Assembly: GCA_946221765.1 (NCBI GenBank)
Contig: CAMIMK010000056.1
Location: forward strand, 1-13,270
DNA: 13,270 bases
Direction: 5' to 3'
Source: an uncultured Rhodovulum sp.
GTDB lineage: Bacteria; Pseudomonadota; Alphaproteobacteria; Rhodobacterales; Rhodobacteraceae
The notes below the pieces were generated by a model. The model was given only the letters and a program-made list of their open reading frames with translations, made no database searches and was not told the DNA's origin. A program made the position numbers and the translations under genes. Of the stretch, positions 11,666 through 13,270 are shown piece after piece (the first letter of the stretch is position 1; each line of letters begins with the position of its first letter).

Positions 11666-13270
11666 ATGAGCGGAGAGGACGATTTCCGCATTCGCCCTGG
11701 CCGCATCCGCTCGACCCGGGCTCAAGCTGCGCGGCCCTTTATCGCGCAGGCGCTGGCAGCCGCGCAGCGAGCCGGTGGACGCGTCTCGCGCTCCGGCCAG
11801 ATCAGCAAGGGCAATCGCTCGCGGTTTGGACGCGGACAGCGCGCGACCGTGCAGGCCAATCGGCTGCTCACGAGCCGATCGCGAAACACGGTCATCAAGA
11901 CACGCGTCGTCCGTCATAGCGCGCGGGCTGCGCCGCTCTCCACCCACCTCAGCTATCTCCGCCGCGAGGGCGTCACCCGGGATGGGGAGAAGGCCCACCT
12001 GTTTGGTGCCGAGACCGAGGACTCCGATCCGAAGGCCTTCGCCGAGCGCACCCAGGACGATCGGCATCACTTCCGGTTCATCGTCTCACCAGAGGACGCG
12101 ACCGAGATGAGCGACCTCAAGACCTATGCCCGCGAACTGATGGGGCAGATGGAGAAGGACCTGGGCACGAAGCTCGACTGGGTCGGCGTCGATCACTGGA
12201 ACACCGACAACCCGCATGTCCATATCATCCTGCGGGGACGGACTGACGACGGCCAGGACCTCGTCATCTCCCGCGACTACATCAAGGAAGGCATGCGCGC
12301 CCGCGCGCAGGACCTCGTCACCCAGGAGCTGGGACCGCGCACCGATCACGAGATCCGCCGCAACCTGGGGCGTCAGGTCGAGGCGGAACGCTGGACCGAT
12401 CTCGATCGCCAGACTGCCCGCGATAGCTATCGCACCGGCGTCGCCGACCTCGCCCCACATCCCGATCGGCAGCCAGACGAATTCCACGCGCTGAAGGTCG
12501 GTCGGCTGCGCAAGCTGGAGACACTCGGCCTCGCCGATCAGGTCGGTCCCGGCCAATGGGTCGTATCGGAGAATGCCGAGAAGACGCTGCGCGCGCTCGG
12601 CGAGCGTGGCGACATCATCAAGCGCATCCACCGCGGCCTGACTGAACGCGGCATCGAACGCGGCGCCGCGAGCTATGTGCTCGCCGGCGAGAGCATCGAC
12701 GATCCGGTCATCGGCCGGCTGGTCGACCGCGGCCTCGATGACGAGCTGAAGGGCACGGCTTATGCCGTGGTCGACGGCACCGACGGGCGCACCCACCACA
12801 TCAAGCTCGCCGATCTCGACGCCGCCGGCGACAGCGCACCGGGTTCGATCGTCGAGCTGCGCAAGTTCGACGACGCGCAGGGCCGCCGGCGTGTCGCGCT
12901 CGCCGTTCGCTCGGATCTCGATATTGAGCGGCAGGTCCATGCGACCGGCGCCACCTGGCTCGACCGGCAGGCGATCGCCCGCGAGCCGGTAGCCCTTGGC
13001 GGTGGCGGCTTCGGCGCGGAGGTGCGCCAAGCGATGGACCGACGTGCCGAGCATCTCGTTGGCCAGGGCCTCGCCGAGCGGCAGACGCGCGGCGTCAGCT
13101 TCTCGCCGGGCCTCATCGAAACCTTGCGCCAGCGCGAGGTCGAAGCGCTCGGCGAGAAGCTCGCGGCCGAGACCGGCCGGCCATTCTCGAAGGCCGGAAC
13201 GGGCGAGTATGTGGCGGGCACCTATCGCCAGCGCTTCGCGCTCGCCTCCGGCCGCTTCGCCATGATCGAC
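11666..13270 (+). CDS. rlxS: Relaxase / mobilization nuclease, RlxS-type (3' truncated by window)
   Basis: From ATG 11666 the frame is open to the window's end, 535 codons. A basic N-terminus leads to the Tyr motif STHLSYLRREGVTRDG (candidate catalytic Y97). The metal-binding three-histidine motif is VDHWNTDNPHVHIILRGR, with about H177, H184 and H186. This is the VirD2-like, MOBP-related nuclease domain. The rest resembles the DUF3363 region of the RlxS family, whose members usually exceed 600 residues, so the C-terminus lies beyond the window. It nicks oriT, stays bound to the 5' end and is carried through the secretion channel. No strong Shine-Dalgarno is visible. Confidence 0.93.
   Translation, partial: MSGEDDFRIRPGRIRSTRAQAARPFIAQALAAAQRAGGRVSRSGQISKGNRSRFGRGQRATVQANRLLTSRSRNTVIKTRVVRHSARAAPLSTHLSYLRREGVTRDGEKAHLFGAETEDSDPKAFAERTQDDRHHFRFIVSPEDATEMSDLKTYARELMGQMEKDLGTKLDWVGVDHWNTDNPHVHIILRGRTDDGQDLVISRDYIKEGMRARAQDLVTQELGPRTDHEIRRNLGRQVEAERWTDLDRQTARDSYRTGVADLAPHPDRQPDEFHALKVGRLRKLETLGLADQVGPGQWVVSENAEKTLRALGERGDIIKRIHRGLTERGIERGAASYVLAGESIDDPVIGRLVDRGLDDELKGTAYAVVDGTDGRTHHIKLADLDAAGDSAPGSIVELRKFDDAQGRRRVALAVRSDLDIERQVHATGATWLDRQAIAREPVALGGGGFGAEVRQAMDRRAEHLVGQGLAERQTRGVSFSPGLIETLRQREVEALGEKLAAETGRPFSKAGTGEYVAGTYRQRFALASGRFAMID

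Larger units (their letters stand above)
1..13270. mobile_element. Internal segment of an alphaproteobacterial ICE (ICEMlSymR7A-type backbone)
   Basis: The gene order runs from accessory genes, through an excision regulator module (XRE, DUF2285, frameshifted FseA, RdfS), to RepA/ParA maintenance genes, and then to a TraF-type peptidase, transglycosylase and relaxase. This combination is known from ICEs of Rhizobiales and Sphingomonadales. No integrase, att site or flanking tRNA gene lies in the window, so both ends of the element are outside it. A related conjugative plasmid cannot be excluded, because RepA and iterons are present. The excisionase-type gene argues for an integrating element. 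Confidence 0.82.

Noticed and set aside
12086..13054. Minus-strand ORF of 322 codons
   Set aside because: It is antisense to the relaxase, whose catalytic motifs are unmistakable. It arises from codon bias of the + strand.

Overview
The window reads as part of the backbone of an integrative and conjugative element (ICE) from a high-GC alphaproteobacterium, Rhizobiales or Sphingomonadales in character. The basis is the gene set, recognised from the translations: a strawberry-notch helicase tail, a DUF7146/Toprim protein, DUF2493, two DUF736 proteins, the DUF2285/DUF6499 excision regulators, an RdfS-type excisionase, RepA, ParA, DUF2840, a TraF-type S26 peptidase, a VirB1-like transglycosylase and an RlxS-type relaxase. 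The closest described relatives I can name are ICEs of the Mesorhizobium ICEMlSymR7A type. No tRNA, rRNA, integrase, attachment site, insertion sequence or CRISPR array is visible, so neither end of the element is in view. All genes I accept lie on the + strand.

Region 1 (1-5141) is the accessory or cargo side. It holds the helicase C-terminus (to 320), a Toprim protein coupled by ATGA overlap (320-1354), a 309-bp leader, a DUF2493/SLOG protein (1664-2587), a HEPN-like protein (about 2661-3245), two small membrane proteins (3464-3628 and 3770-4213), a 563-bp gap, and the first DUF736 gene (4777-5103). A GNRA-loop hairpin (5114-5141) closes this region. The leaders before DUF2493 and before DUF736 share ordered sequence blocks.

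Region 2 (5142-7212) is the excision switch. It has a XRE repressor with two perfect palindromes at its 5' end, a small DUF2285 protein resembling the antiactivator QseM, and a DUF6499 ORF followed in the +1 frame by a DUF2285 ORF. The last pair has the layout of FseA, which is made by programmed +1 ribosomal frameshifting. Next comes an RdfS-like excisionase behind a leader rich in dyads. The known logic is that QseM restrains FseA, FseA activates rdfS, and RdfS drives excision.

Region 3 (7221-10263) handles maintenance of the excised circle and the start of transfer. It has a RepA initiator, a 208-bp iteron region that looks like an oriV, and a tightly overlapping parA - ribbon-helix-helix - DUF2840 - S26 peptidase operon.

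Region 4 (10310-13270) is the transfer side: the second DUF736 gene, a lytic transglycosylase, a 244-bp repeat-rich region that could hold oriT, and the relaxase, which runs off the window's end. The most unusual signals are the frameshifted fseA, the 20-bp palindrome covering the XRE start codon, the SLOG + HEPN gene pair, the iteron cluster, and the repeats before the relaxase.
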